Shown here piece by piece: positions 51,210 to 60,885 of a stretch of 64,000 nt of DNA. The number at the start of each line of letters is the position of its first letter. Position 1 is the stretch's first letter. A program made the translations under genes and the position numbers. The notes under the pieces were generated by a model. That model saw only the letters and a list, made by a program, of their open reading frames with translations. It ran no database searches and had not been told where the DNA came from. This stretch comes from Chitinophagaceae bacterium C216 (GTDB taxonomy: Bacteria; Bacteroidota; Bacteroidia; Chitinophagales; Chitinophagaceae), in assembly GCA_028485475.2 (NCBI GenBank), contig CP144143.1, positions 682,001 to 746,000 on the forward strand, given 5' to 3'.

Positions 51210-52658
51210 ATGTCATTACTCAGATACGAATCGCAGGCAAGGGCGCCATTGGTGGAAGGAAATAAGACCTACCATGATGTAACGGAAGATATCTGCCGTC
51301 CCGTAGAAGCCAAACCCAGTAAGCTCTGGTGGATTGGTTTTATCATCTCCCTGGGATTATTAGGCTTCGGTGTGGTATCGATTTATATGGATGTCGTATA
51401 TGGTATCGGCCAGTGGAACCTTAACAAAACAATTGGTTGGGGATGGGACATTACCAACTTCGTGTGGTGGGTAGGTATTGGTCACGCAGGTACCCTGATT
51501 TCGGCCATCCTATTGCTTTTCCGCCAAGGCTGGCGTACCGGTGTAAACCGTGCCGCAGAAGCGATGACCATCTTTGCGGTAATGTGTGCGGGACAGTTTC
51601 CTATATGGCACATGGGTCGTGTGTGGAACGCGTTCTTCGTATTACCTTACCCTAACACTCGCGGTCCGCTGTGGGTAAACTTCAACTCTCCGTTGCTTTG
51701 GGACGTATTTGCAATTTCTACATACTTTACCGTATCACTGTTATTCTGGTACTCCGGTTTATTGCCCGATATGGCAACGCTCCGCGACCGTGCCAAATTG
51801 AAATGGAGAAAGTTCTTCTACGGTCTGGCATCCTTTGGATGGACCGGTAGTACTAAGCACTGGCAAAGACACGAAGCGCTGTCATTGGTATTGGCAGGTT
51901 TGTCTACGCCACTAGTACTTTCAGTACACACTATCGTATCGTTCGACTTCGCAACTTCGGTAATTCCGGGTTGGCACACAACTATCTTCCCTCCTTACTT
52001 CGTTGCGGGTGCGGTATTCAGTGGTTTCGCAATGGTACAGACCCTGCTGCTCATTACCCGTAAAGTACTGAATCTGGAAGAATACATTACAATAGAGCAC
52101 ATCGATGTAATGAACAAGATTATCGTGTTGACAGGTTCGATTGTGGGTATCGCTTACCTAACCGAGCTATTCATTGCATGGTATAGTGCTTCTCCATACG
52201 AGTGGTTTGTATTTAGAGAAAACCGTGTGAACCTGAGCAGCCCTTACGGCTGGAGCTACTGGCTCATGATGGGTTGTAACGTGATTTCGCCACAGATTTT
52301 CTGGTTCCGTAAAATGAGACGTAATCTGCTGGTGACCTTCTTCATGAGTATTCTGGTAAATATTGGTATGTGGTTCGAAAGATTTGTGATTATCGTTACC
52401 TCTATTTATCGCGATTTCTTACCAAGTTCTTGGAGTACTTACTATACTCCTACTATTTGGGAAATCGGCTTCTACTTGGGTACATTCGGTCTGTTCTTTA
52501 CTTGCTACTTCTTATTTGCCAAATTCTTCCCGGTTATTGCCATTGCAGAAATTAAGAGCATTCTGAAACGCAGCGGTGATAGCTACAAAGCGCAAATGGA
52601 TAAAGAAGAAGGTCAAGAATATGACGAATTCGTGAAGGAGCATGCACATCATCATTAA
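51210..52658 (+). CDS. actC: Alternative complex III subunit ActC, NrfD-like quinol-binding membrane protein
   Basis: 482 residues with about ten membrane segments of the NrfD/PsrC family. GIGHAGTLISAILLL and MTIFAVMCAGQFPIWHMGR are characteristic of ActC, and the pocket near them is the menaquinol site in known structures. The protein ends in EHAHHH. It follows actB by 102 bases. Confidence 0.92.
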   Translation: MSLLRYESQARAPLVEGNKTYHDVTEDICRPVEAKPSKLWWIGFIISLGLLGFGVVSIYMDVVYGIGQWNLNKTIGWGWDITNFVWWVGIGHAGTLISAILLLFRQGWRTGVNRAAEAMTIFAVMCAGQFPIWHMGRVWNAFFVLPYPNTRGPLWVNFNSPLLWDVFAISTYFTVSLLFWYSGLLPDMATLRDRAKLKWRKFFYGLASFGWTGSTKHWQRHEALSLVLAGLSTPLVLSVHTIVSFDFATSVIPGWHTTIFPPYFVAGAVFSGFAMVQTLLLITRKVLNLEEYITIEHIDVMNKIIVLTGSIVGIAYLTELFIAWYSASPYEWFVFRENRVNLSSPYGWSYWLMMGCNVISPQIFWFRKMRRNLLVTFFMSILVNIGMWFERFVIIVTSIYRDFLPSSWSTYYTPTIWEIGFYLGTFGLFFTCYFLFAKFFPVIAIAEIKSILKRSGDSYKAQMDKEEGQEYDEFVKEHAHHH

Positions 52659-52799
52659 TAGTTCCTGCTGGAATTGTGAGGCGTGCATAAAACGATGAAA
52701 AAGTTAGGATAGATTTTTGAAAGGTTATCAATTAGACAAAGGATTGGAAAACGGTATTGAATCAATATCCGGTAACCCCAAACCAGTAACAAATAATAT

Positions 52800-53387
52800 A
52801 TGAACGTTAAAAAATTTGTTGTAGGTAATTTTTACGACGAAGCGGTGTTGTTCCCCGCTGTGACCAAAGTGCGTCGTGCGGGATATAAAATACACGATGT
52901 GTATACCCCCTTCCCTGTTCACGGACTGGACAAAGCGATGGGACTGAAGGATACCGACCTTCACATTGCCGGGTTTATTTATGGTATTACCGGTACTTCC
53001 ACTGCTCTGGGATTTATTACCTGGATGCTGACACGTGATTGGCCCCTCAACTTTGGTGGTAAGCCTCACTTCTCGTTGCCGGCGTGGATTCCAATTACGT
53101 TTGAGTTAACCGTATTATTTGCAGCGGTGGGCATGGTACTTACCTTCTGTTGGTTGTGTCAGTTGGCTCCTTTTGTGAAGAAAGATCATTTTAATCCGCG
53201 TAGCACAGATGATACTTTCACCATGGCAATTGAGTGTACTGATAAAACCAATGAAGCTGAAGCCATTGCTTTTTTACAAAGTGTAGGAGCACAGGACGTA
53301 GAGGTGCAGCATCGCGAAGCTGATTGGTGGATTGGTCGCTACGATAGAGAAACCGTGCGTTTTGGTAAAAAAGTGCCACAAGTATAA
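52800..53387 (+). CDS. actD: Alternative complex III subunit ActD (DUF3341)
   Basis: 195 residues: a soluble N-terminal ferredoxin-like domain (about 1-60, VVGNFYDEAVLFPAV, KIHDVYTPFPVHGLDKAMG), then two membrane helices (about 60-80 and 98-120) separated by a loop, then a second soluble part. ActD is a structural subunit without cofactors. Length as usual (170-200). Confidence 0.9.
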   Translation: MNVKKFVVGNFYDEAVLFPAVTKVRRAGYKIHDVYTPFPVHGLDKAMGLKDTDLHIAGFIYGITGTSTALGFITWMLTRDWPLNFGGKPHFSLPAWIPITFELTVLFAAVGMVLTFCWLCQLAPFVKKDHFNPRSTDDTFTMAIECTDKTNEAEAIAFLQSVGAQDVEVQHREADWWIGRYDRETVRFGKKVPQV

Positions 53388-53447
53388 GACAGCTGAAAGT
53401 TAATGGAGGTAATAAAAAAATTAAGTTTCAAGAATCGAATAATTAAT

Positions 53448-54068
53448 ATGAACAAATTCTTTTACATAGCAGTTGTGATGCTTGGCGCGATGGCTGCAGG
53501 TTGTGGCGCAGGTAAGGACCCCGGGTATGCGTATATGCCCGACATGTTCTATAGTGTGGCATATGAAACATATGCCCCTGCAGGCGAAAGATTAAAAGAA
53601 TCGGGCGCGCACTATGATGGAAAGCCTGTACCTGGAACCATATCCAGAAATGATGATGTTGCTTTTTACTTTAATCTGAAAAACGATTCGGCAGGTTATG
53701 CACAGTCAGCTTACCTGAAGAATCCTCTGGATACTGCAGGTGCCAAGATTGACCTGAAAGAAGCTGAGCGGCTTTACCTCATCCACTGTGGAATTTGCCA
53801 TGGTGCAGATCTGGACGGTAATGGTCCGCTGTTTAACGGAGGAGAAGGACCTTACACAGCTGCTCCGAAAAACTTTAAAGATCCGGAAATGGTAGCTATG
53901 GCTCCCGGCACCATGTATTTCTCCATTACATATGGTAAAGGGCAAATGGGTAGCTATGCTTCTCAATTGACGCCTAAGCAACGCTGGGAAATTGTATCAT
54001 ATATCAAATCTAAAACAGCAGCGTCAGCACCAGCCAACGCTTCGACCGAGAGTACTGAATCGAAATAA
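53448..54068 (+). CDS. actE: Alternative complex III subunit ActE, monoheme cytochrome c lipoprotein
   Basis: 206 residues from the ATG at 53448; the frame opens at 53403, but the added basic stretch would spoil the lipoprotein signal. The lipobox is MAAGC (Cys19), so the mature protein is anchored by lipid. The class I cytochrome domain (about 95-190) has CGICH heme binding, with MGSYASQL near the expected Met ligand. ActE sits beside ActA on the periplasmic face. Confidence 0.9.
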   Translation: MNKFFYIAVVMLGAMAAGCGAGKDPGYAYMPDMFYSVAYETYAPAGERLKESGAHYDGKPVPGTISRNDDVAFYFNLKNDSAGYAQSAYLKNPLDTAGAKIDLKEAERLYLIHCGICHGADLDGNGPLFNGGEGPYTAAPKNFKDPEMVAMAPGTMYFSITYGKGQMGSYASQLTPKQRWEIVSYIKSKTAASAPANASTESTESK

Positions 54069-54098
54069 TTATTTGAACTTATTTAATATAGAATAGGG

Positions 54099-55358
54099 AT
54101 GTCAACAGTAGAAAAGTTTATACCTACAAAAAAATATAACACTATTGCGTATGCGTTAATAGCAGTAGGATTGATTACAGCTATCGCATTATATATTTCT
54201 ACGCATGGTGCTGCAGCTAGTGAAGAAGAAGCGCACAGAAATCATGCACGCTTCTGGGCCAGCTTATTGCAGAATAGTGTTTACTTCCTGCTGGTAGTAA
54301 ATGCCGCGATGTTCTTTATGTGTGCCACTACGTTGGCGTGGGGGTCTTGGCAGCTTGCATTTTCTAGAGTTACTGAAGCTGTATCGTCCGCCGTACCGGT
54401 GATTGGTGTAATTGCTGCAGTAATATTACTTTCTATTGTATTCGGCGACAACCATGTAATTTATCACTGGACCGATACAGAGCATGTAAAACATGACGAG
54501 ATACTTAATTTTAAGAAAGGATTCTTGAATAAGACCTTCTATACTGTCATAACCTTATTTACCGTAATCTTCTGGTCTTTCTTGGGTTGGAAAATGCGTC
54601 AGCGCTCTCGCAGTCTGGATACGAATCCGCCCAGAACTTTAGAAGAGAAAAAGAAGTTCATTTGGGATAACACTGTAGTGGCTGCATTGTATATTGTGGT
54701 GTTTGCCTTAACCATTATGTCTTCATTACCTTGGTTGTGGCTGATGAGTATTGATGCACACTGGTTCAGTACAATGTACAGCTGGTATACTTTCGCCAGT
54801 ACTTTTGTAGCAGGCATGGCTCTGTTGACGCTCTATGTAGTGTTCCTTAAAAACAATGGTTTGTTGGCTACAGTAACCAAAGAGCACCTGCATGATTTAG
54901 GAAAATTCATGTTTGCATTCTCTATTTTCTGGACGTATTTATGGTTCTCTCAATTCATGCTCATTTGGTATAGTAACCAGCCAGAGGAAACCATTTACTT
55001 TATAAACAGAATTGGCAATGAAGAAAGACCTGGTCATTATGCCGGTATCTTCTGGACAATGCTCATTATTAACTTTGTGGCTCCTATTCTGATTTTAATG
55101 AGCCGCGACTCCAAGCGTAACTATACAATTGTGACTTTTGTAGCCGTGATTATTCTGTTTGGCCATTGGTTAGACTTCTATCAAATGGTATTCCCTGCAG
55201 TATCTCCGGACAAAGTACCTGCAATTGTTTACGATATGGGTATTGCGCTGTTCTTTGTGGGATTGATTATGCTGGTAGTAGGTCGCACTTTAAGCAAGTA
55301 TCCGTTAGAGGTGAAAAACCATCCTTTCATCAAGGAAAGCGTTATCCACCATACATAA
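54099..55358 (+). CDS. actF: Alternative complex III subunit ActF, NrfD-like membrane protein
   Basis: 419 residues with about ten membrane segments, paralogous to ActC. Signs are FWASLLQNSVYFLLVVNAAMF (about 48-68), LPWLWLMSIDAHWFSTMYSW (about 208-227) and FSIFWTYLWFSQFMLIWYSN (about 270-289). It forms a second transmembrane bundle and has been proposed to take part in proton movement in ACIII. It is 31 bases after actE. Confidence 0.92.
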   Translation: MSTVEKFIPTKKYNTIAYALIAVGLITAIALYISTHGAAASEEEAHRNHARFWASLLQNSVYFLLVVNAAMFFMCATTLAWGSWQLAFSRVTEAVSSAVPVIGVIAAVILLSIVFGDNHVIYHWTDTEHVKHDEILNFKKGFLNKTFYTVITLFTVIFWSFLGWKMRQRSRSLDTNPPRTLEEKKKFIWDNTVVAALYIVVFALTIMSSLPWLWLMSIDAHWFSTMYSWYTFASTFVAGMALLTLYVVFLKNNGLLATVTKEHLHDLGKFMFAFSIFWTYLWFSQFMLIWYSNQPEETIYFINRIGNEERPGHYAGIFWTMLIINFVAPILILMSRDSKRNYTIVTFVAVIILFGHWLDFYQMVFPAVSPDKVPAIVYDMGIALFFVGLIMLVVGRTLSKYPLEVKNHPFIKESVIHHT

Positions 55359-55425
55359 TTGGTGCTTAAAATTTTGAGTGTTTGAGTAATAAAAATATTT
55401 AGATAATAACAGAACAACACATAGT

Positions 55426-56478
55426 ATGCATACCTTTTTATTAGTAGTGATTTTAGTATTAGGGTTTATTATCACCGTTCAGATTGCGAGGGCGACTGAG
55501 TTTGTATCGATAATTCAGGGTGAGGAAAAAACAAGGAAGCAAAGCAATCGCATCAATGCGGTACTGTTATTGATCTTCCTGTTTGTAGGTCTGTTTGGTG
55601 TGTATTGGGCGCATCATACGCTGGGCGACAAAATCCTGAAACTAGGAACGGCGGCGTCTGACCATGGAATTAAAGTGGACAAAATGCTTACTTACACTTT
55701 AATTGCTACTGGTCTGGTATTCTTTGTTACTCAAATTCTGTTATTCTGGTATTCTTTCAGATATCAAGAGAGAGAAAATAGAAAACCTTACTTCTTCCCG
55801 CATAACAATAAGCTGGAAATGTTGTGGACCGTAGTGCCGGCGATTGTGCTCACCATATTAATTGCATTTGGTCTGGTATATTGGTTCCAGATTACAGGTC
55901 CGGCTCCTGAAAATGCTGCTACTGTGGAAATTACCGGTAGTCAGTTTAAATGGGAGTTCCGCTATCCCGGAAAAGATGGCGTATTGGGTAAGAAAAACTA
56001 CAAATATATTGATGAGAGTCAGGACAACTCTTTGGGTTTAATCTGGGATGATGTAGCTACTCACGACGACATTGTTTCGGGTGGTCCGCTGCACTTAGTT
56101 GTAGGTAAACCCGTAAAGCTGGTCATTGGCTCGAAAGACGTAATACATAGTGTAGGTTTGCCGCACTTCCGTTTGAAAATGGATGCTGTACCAGGTACGC
56201 CTACTACACTGTGGTTTACTCCGTTGAAAACCACTAAACAAATGATAGAAGAAACAGGTAATGAAAATTTTGTGTTTGAAATTGCCTGTGATCAAATGTG
56301 CGGTGCGGGTCACACTGCAATGCGCGGAGAAATTATTGTAGAAACTCAAGAAGAATATGATCAGTGGATGGCTACTCAAAAGCCTCAGTATCAGATAGCC
56401 GTGTTGGATAAGCAAGAGCCTGCGGCAGATAGCACAGCGGCTGTAGCAGTAGCTAGCATTGCAGACGAGAACAAATAA
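55426..56478 (+). CDS. coxB: Cytochrome c oxidase subunit II
   Basis: 350 residues. An N-terminal extra helix and TM region, then two TM helices (about 85-105 and 130-152), then the cupredoxin domain with the binuclear CuA ligands in the CDQMCGAGHTAM motif (about 285-296) preceded by the VIHSVGLPHFRLK histidine. It has no fused C-terminal cytochrome c domain, so it is of the aa3 type rather than caa3. Accepts electrons, probably directly from ActA/ActE in a supercomplex. Confidence 0.93.
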   Translation: MHTFLLVVILVLGFIITVQIARATEFVSIIQGEEKTRKQSNRINAVLLLIFLFVGLFGVYWAHHTLGDKILKLGTAASDHGIKVDKMLTYTLIATGLVFFVTQILLFWYSFRYQERENRKPYFFPHNNKLEMLWTVVPAIVLTILIAFGLVYWFQITGPAPENAATVEITGSQFKWEFRYPGKDGVLGKKNYKYIDESQDNSLGLIWDDVATHDDIVSGGPLHLVVGKPVKLVIGSKDVIHSVGLPHFRLKMDAVPGTPTTLWFTPLKTTKQMIEETGNENFVFEIACDQMCGAGHTAMRGEIIVETQEEYDQWMATQKPQYQIAVLDKQEPAADSTAAVAVASIADENK

Positions 56479-56517
56479 TTTAGTTATACCTTTAATATCC
56501 GAAATCAAGATATTGTT

Positions 56518-58329
56518 ATGAGCGATACATTACATACCTACCAGGAAACAGCGAGCATCGGCCATCACGCGGCTGATCACCATGTGCATGCACATCATAA
56601 AGAAACTTTTATTACAAAGTATATCTTTAGCCAGGACCATAAAATGATTGCTAAGCAATTTTTGGTTACTGGTATTATATGGGCAATCATTGGCGGGCTG
56701 TTTTCGGTGTTATTCAGGTTACAATTGGGTTTTCCGGATCAGACATTTCCCATTCTGGAAACCTTCTTTGGAAAATGGGCTGAGGGTGGACGCATTAAAC
56801 CTGAATTCTATTATGCATTAACTACGATGCACGGTACCGTGCTGGTGTTCTTTGTACTTACTGCCGGATTGAGTGGAACTTTTGCCAACTTACTCATTCC
56901 TCTGCAAATAGGAGCACGTGATATGGCTTCGCCCATAATGAACATGCTCTCTTACTGGTTCTTCTTTGCAGGAAGCGTGGTAATGCTGGCTTCTTTATTC
57001 ATCGAAACTGGCCCTGCTTCCGGTGGTTGGACTATTTATCCTCCTTTGAGTGCGTTAGGACAGGCATCTGAGGGATCCAAAGCCGGTATGGACTATTGGA
57101 TTGCCGGTATGGCCCTGTTTATCATATCTCAGCTGTTTGGTGGTCTTAACTACATTGCAACCATTTTGAACATGCGTACCAAGGGTATGTCAATGACCCG
57201 TTTGCCACTGACAATTTGGTCGCTATTGTTCACTGCAATACTGGGTGTATTATCTTTCCCTGTGTTGTTGTCTGGTGTGGTATTGCTACTGTTTGACCGT
57301 CATCTGGGTACCAGCTTCTATCTGAGCGATATCTTCATCGCCGGACAAGCCTTACCTAATGAAGGAGGTAGCGCTATCCTGTTCCAGCACTTGTTCTGGT
57401 TCTTAGGTCACCCCGAGGTATACATTATCATTCTGCCTACCATGGGATTGGTATCAGAGGTAATGTCTATCAACGCGCGCAAACCAATCTTCGGTTATAT
57501 GGCGATGGTGTTCTCTATGTTTGGTATCTGTGTATTGGCATTCTTAGTATGGGCACACCACATGTTCGTAACCGGTTTGAATCCTTTCCTTGGATCGGTG
57601 TTTGTATTGCTGACACTGCTTATCGCGGTACCTTCAGCTATCAAAGTGTTTAACTGGCTGACAACATTATGGCGTGGTAACATTCGCTTCACTCCTGCTA
57701 TGTTGTTTTCAATAGGTTTTGTGAGCCTGTTTATCTCTGGAGGTCTAACCGGTATATTCTTAGGAAACTCAACCATCGATATCCACCTGCACGATACCAT
57801 GTTCGTAATTGCACACTTCCACATTGTGATGGGGGTATCGGCATTCTTTGGAATGTTTGCAGGTATTTATCACTGGTTCCCGAAAATGTTCGGCCGTTAC
57901 ATGAATAACACTTTAGGTTATATTCACTTTTGGGTAACACTGGTTGGTGCTTACCTGATTTTCTGGCCGATGCACTATCAAGGTTTAGCCGGTATGCCAA
58001 GAAGATACTTGGATAAGAGTAGCTGGGTAAGCTTTAGCCAATTCGATAGCTTGGATGCTATGATTACCGTAGTGACCGTATTGGTATTTGCTATACAGCT
58101 TCTGTTTGTGTTCAACTTCTTCTATTCAATATATAAGGGCAGAAGAGTAAGATCTCAAAACCCATGGGGTGCTACAACACTGGAATGGACCACTCCTATT
58201 CGTCCTGGCCATGGCAACTGGGAAGGCGAAATTCCTGAAGTGCATCGTTGGGCTTACGATTACGGTAAAGACGGAAGAGATTTTATTCCTCAAACAGAGC
58301 CTATAGGAGAAAAAGAAAGTTCGCATTAA
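56518..58329 (+). CDS. coxA: Cytochrome c oxidase subunit I
   Basis: 603 residues, 12 membrane helices of the heme-copper superfamily. The D-channel motif (FANLLIPLQIGARDMASP with Asn, Asp and the following Asn) is present. HPEVYIIILP carries the CuB His, the cross-linked Tyr and the glutamate of the A1 class. HDTMFVIAHFHIV carries the heme-a/a3 ligands. The N-terminus has a His cluster (HHAADHHVHAHH, about 16-27). It forms the core of the proton-pumping oxidase. Confidence 0.95.
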   Translation: MSDTLHTYQETASIGHHAADHHVHAHHKETFITKYIFSQDHKMIAKQFLVTGIIWAIIGGLFSVLFRLQLGFPDQTFPILETFFGKWAEGGRIKPEFYYALTTMHGTVLVFFVLTAGLSGTFANLLIPLQIGARDMASPIMNMLSYWFFFAGSVVMLASLFIETGPASGGWTIYPPLSALGQASEGSKAGMDYWIAGMALFIISQLFGGLNYIATILNMRTKGMSMTRLPLTIWSLLFTAILGVLSFPVLLSGVVLLLFDRHLGTSFYLSDIFIAGQALPNEGGSAILFQHLFWFLGHPEVYIIILPTMGLVSEVMSINARKPIFGYMAMVFSMFGICVLAFLVWAHHMFVTGLNPFLGSVFVLLTLLIAVPSAIKVFNWLTTLWRGNIRFTPAMLFSIGFVSLFISGGLTGIFLGNSTIDIHLHDTMFVIAHFHIVMGVSAFFGMFAGIYHWFPKMFGRYMNNTLGYIHFWVTLVGAYLIFWPMHYQGLAGMPRRYLDKSSWVSFSQFDSLDAMITVVTVLVFAIQLLFVFNFFYSIYKGRRVRSQNPWGATTLEWTTPIRPGHGNWEGEIPEVHRWAYDYGKDGRDFIPQTEPIGEKESSH

Positions 58330-58351
58330 TAGCAATGAATTGTCCATAAAA

Positions 58352-58372
58352 CGAAACAGCCAGTTTGTTTCG
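58352..58372 (+). repeat. Intercistronic hairpin coxA-cyoE
   Basis: CGAAACA (58352-58358) and TGTTTCG (58366-58372) form a perfect seven-pair stem with a seven-base loop. No T-run follows, so it is not a usual terminator. Confidence 0.4.
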
Positions 58373-58410
58373 GAATAGGCTATAATTACGAACCATTAAT
58401 AAATAATAAA

Positions 58411-59307
58411 TTGGAACAATCAAGAGCAGGCTTAAAAGATTATATATTACTTATTAAGCCCTCTTTAAGTATAATGGTGGTTTTCAGCAGTGTAATTAGT
58501 TATCTGCTGGTACCCGGGGTGTTGATTGATTGGTGGCGGATTATTTTGTTCTTTGCAGGTGGTATGCTGGTTACAGGCAGCGCGAATACCATCAATATGG
58601 TTGTGGAGAAGGATACCGATGCGCTGATGAAAAGAACTGCCAAAAGACCCATTGCTAGCGGGCGTATTACGCCTGAGCAAGGTTTGGGATTTGCAGTACT
58701 TACTGGAGCTTTAGGTGTGTTTATTCTGGGGTATTACTTTAACTGGACGGCGGCATTGTTGGCTGCGTTCAGCTTGTTTTTATACGCTTTTGTATATACT
58801 CCGCTAAAGAAGATAAATTCTGTAGCCGTATTGATAGGTGCTGTGCCGGGGGCTTTACCATGTCTTATTGGATGGGTAGCTGGATTTCTTCCCGGACAGG
58901 AGATTGCCTGGTTAGGGGGAATTATCATGTTTGGTATCCAGTTTTTCTGGCAGTTCCCTCATTTTTGGGCAATAGCTTGGGTGGCACATCAGGATTATAG
59001 TAGGGTTGGATTTAAACTGTTGCCCAGTGACAAGGGGCCCACAAAATTCACGGCATTACAAACATTGGTATATACTTTACTAATGGTGCCGGTAACATTA
59101 GCTCCCTTTTTTACAGGCATTAGTACTACTGCAGGGACTAAAGGAATTACCGCATTGATATTCGTCATACTCGCCAATATATTTATGATCGTGCGTAGTG
59201 TGATATTATATAACAAAATGGATGTAGCGAGTGCACGGAAAGTGATGTTTGGTAGCTACCTATATCTACCAGTAATACTCTTAGCATTATTATTGGCAAA
59301 AGCTTAG
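58411..59307 (+). CDS. cyoE: Heme O synthase (protoheme IX farnesyltransferase)
   Basis: 298 residues of the UbiA prenyltransferase superfamily with about nine helices; it farnesylates heme B to heme O, the precursor of heme A of the oxidase. The first substrate motif is NTINMVVEKDTDALMKRTAKRP (aligned Asn and two Asp), the second YTPLKK and a later DYSRVGFKLLP. The start is TTG at 58411-58413; no in-frame ATG or GTG exists between the upstream stop (58336-58338) and this point. Starting at the later Met would remove conserved residues. Confidence 0.93.
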   Translation: MEQSRAGLKDYILLIKPSLSIMVVFSSVISYLLVPGVLIDWWRIILFFAGGMLVTGSANTINMVVEKDTDALMKRTAKRPIASGRITPEQGLGFAVLTGALGVFILGYYFNWTAALLAAFSLFLYAFVYTPLKKINSVAVLIGAVPGALPCLIGWVAGFLPGQEIAWLGGIIMFGIQFFWQFPHFWAIAWVAHQDYSRVGFKLLPSDKGPTKFTALQTLVYTLLMVPVTLAPFFTGISTTAGTKGITALIFVILANIFMIVRSVILYNKMDVASARKVMFGSYLYLPVILLALLLAKA

Positions 59308-59346
59308 AAGGAGCATACATCCTACAACGTAAAGAGGAAATAAAGA

Positions 59347-59922
59347 ATGTTACAAACTACAATGAGCAACGAACAGCATAAGAAATTGCACCCCCATAAA
59401 TTTACTTTATGGGTTGCAATGGCAAGCATCATTATGATGTTCGCCGGTCTTACCAGTGCGTTCATTGTAAAGAGCAATCTCACCGGGTGGAGAACCATTG
59501 AGTTACCTCGAGTTTTTTGGATCTCTACTGTGGTAATATTGGCAAGTAGCCTTACCGTGCAAATGGCTGTAAGGGCCTTCAAGGATCGGGACATGAGTAA
59601 GTACCGCACCTTACTGACCATCACCTTTGTATTGGGAATTGGCTTCGTTATCTGCCAGATTATCGGATTCACCGAGCTATGGGAACAGAATGTTCGATTT
59701 AGAGGATCTTCCGGTGCAGGACAGTTCTTCTATGTTATTGCCGGATTGCACGCTCTACACGTACTGGGTGGGGTAGTAGCAATGGCTGTAATGGTTATCA
59801 GATCTTTTATTGGTAAAATAAAAGTATATAGTCCTATACCATCGGAAGTAATGGCCATGTATTGGCACTTTGTAGATATATTGTGGTTATATTTATTAAT
59901 CTTTTTTATAATTGTTGGATAA
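59347..59922 (+). CDS. coxC: Cytochrome c oxidase subunit III, short form
   Basis: 191 residues, about five membrane helices, the short bacterial type of subunit III. The family motifs are present: GAGQFFYVIAGLHALHVLGG (about 120-139) and YWHFVDILWLYLLIFF at the C-terminus. A downstream paralogue lies 15 bases further. Subunit III stabilises the core and helps proton uptake. Alternative ATG at 59362. Confidence 0.88.
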   Translation: MLQTTMSNEQHKKLHPHKFTLWVAMASIIMMFAGLTSAFIVKSNLTGWRTIELPRVFWISTVVILASSLTVQMAVRAFKDRDMSKYRTLLTITFVLGIGFVICQIIGFTELWEQNVRFRGSSGAGQFFYVIAGLHALHVLGGVVAMAVMVIRSFIGKIKVYSPIPSEVMAMYWHFVDILWLYLLIFFIIVG

Positions 59923-59936
59923 AACTTTATTAAGGA

Positions 59937-60821
59937 ATGGCACACGAAGCAACAGTAAACACACATCGTACTAAATGGTGGAGCGGCGGTAAAAGCCCGT
60001 TTAATATAGAGTACGGAAAGGTGATGATGTGGTATTTTTTAATGAGCGATGCTTTCACTTTTGGCGCGTTCCTTATATCATATGGTACCATCAGATTCAG
60101 CCATAATTACTGGCCCGATCCTAACGTTGTATTCAACGCTTTCCCTGGAGCCGGCCACGCAAACCTGCCTCTGGCATTTGTGAGTGTGATGACTTTTATC
60201 CTTATTATCAGTTCGGTTACCATGGTATTGGCTGTACACGCCGGACACAACAGGGATAAAAAAGGAGTTGAAAAATGGTTGATTTGGACTATCATAGGTG
60301 GTTTAGCGTTCCTCAGCTGTCAGGCATGGGAGTGGCATCACCTTATCACAGGAGAGCATGCTACATTGATTGATGGTAAAATTGAGCTGATTGGGCAAAC
60401 TACCAAGCGCAACCCTTGGGGTGAGCTGGTTGCCGGTCAGGAAGTTGTAGCTGCTTTGCAGAATACCGATACACATGTTCTTGCCAAGCTGGTAGAAGAA
60501 CATCATTTATCTACTCAAACACATGCCGAACTAATGAAGGCGCCTAAAGAGCAACTGATTCAATTGCTCAGCAGTAGCTCCGATTTCCACGTGCGTAAAC
60601 CCGGCCCTGTAGCTTTTGGTGGTTTCTTCTACGAGATTACCGGCTTCCACGGGTTCCACGTATTCAGTGGTGTAATTATCAATATTATTATGCTGCTGAT
60701 GACTAGAGCAAATGTGTTTGAAAGAAAAGGACACTACCTGATGATTGAAAAAGCCGGATTATACTGGCACTTCGTAGACCTAGTGTGGGTATTCGTGTTC
60801 TTATGCTTCTACCTGATTTAA
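59937..60821 (+). CDS. Cytochrome c oxidase subunit III, long form with soluble insert
   Basis: 294 residues. It is a second subunit III with the usual motifs (GGFFYEITGFHGFHVFSG near 230 and LYWHFVDLVWVFVFLCF at the end). Relative to the short form it carries an insert of about 85 residues (about 140-228) between the third and fourth helices, Gln/His/Glu-rich and without cysteines. It may be a replacement of a fused domain or a lipid/protein contact (inference). The gene is 15 bases after the short form. Confidence 0.85.
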   Translation: MAHEATVNTHRTKWWSGGKSPFNIEYGKVMMWYFLMSDAFTFGAFLISYGTIRFSHNYWPDPNVVFNAFPGAGHANLPLAFVSVMTFILIISSVTMVLAVHAGHNRDKKGVEKWLIWTIIGGLAFLSCQAWEWHHLITGEHATLIDGKIELIGQTTKRNPWGELVAGQEVVAALQNTDTHVLAKLVEEHHLSTQTHAELMKAPKEQLIQLLSSSSDFHVRKPGPVAFGGFFYEITGFHGFHVFSGVIINIIMLLMTRANVFERKGHYLMIEKAGLYWHFVDLVWVFVFLCFYLI

Positions 60822-60885
60822 TAGGGCTTAACAAGCTAATCTGAATGATAAAAATTTTGTGATCCGAGTAATATAAAACAGCATT

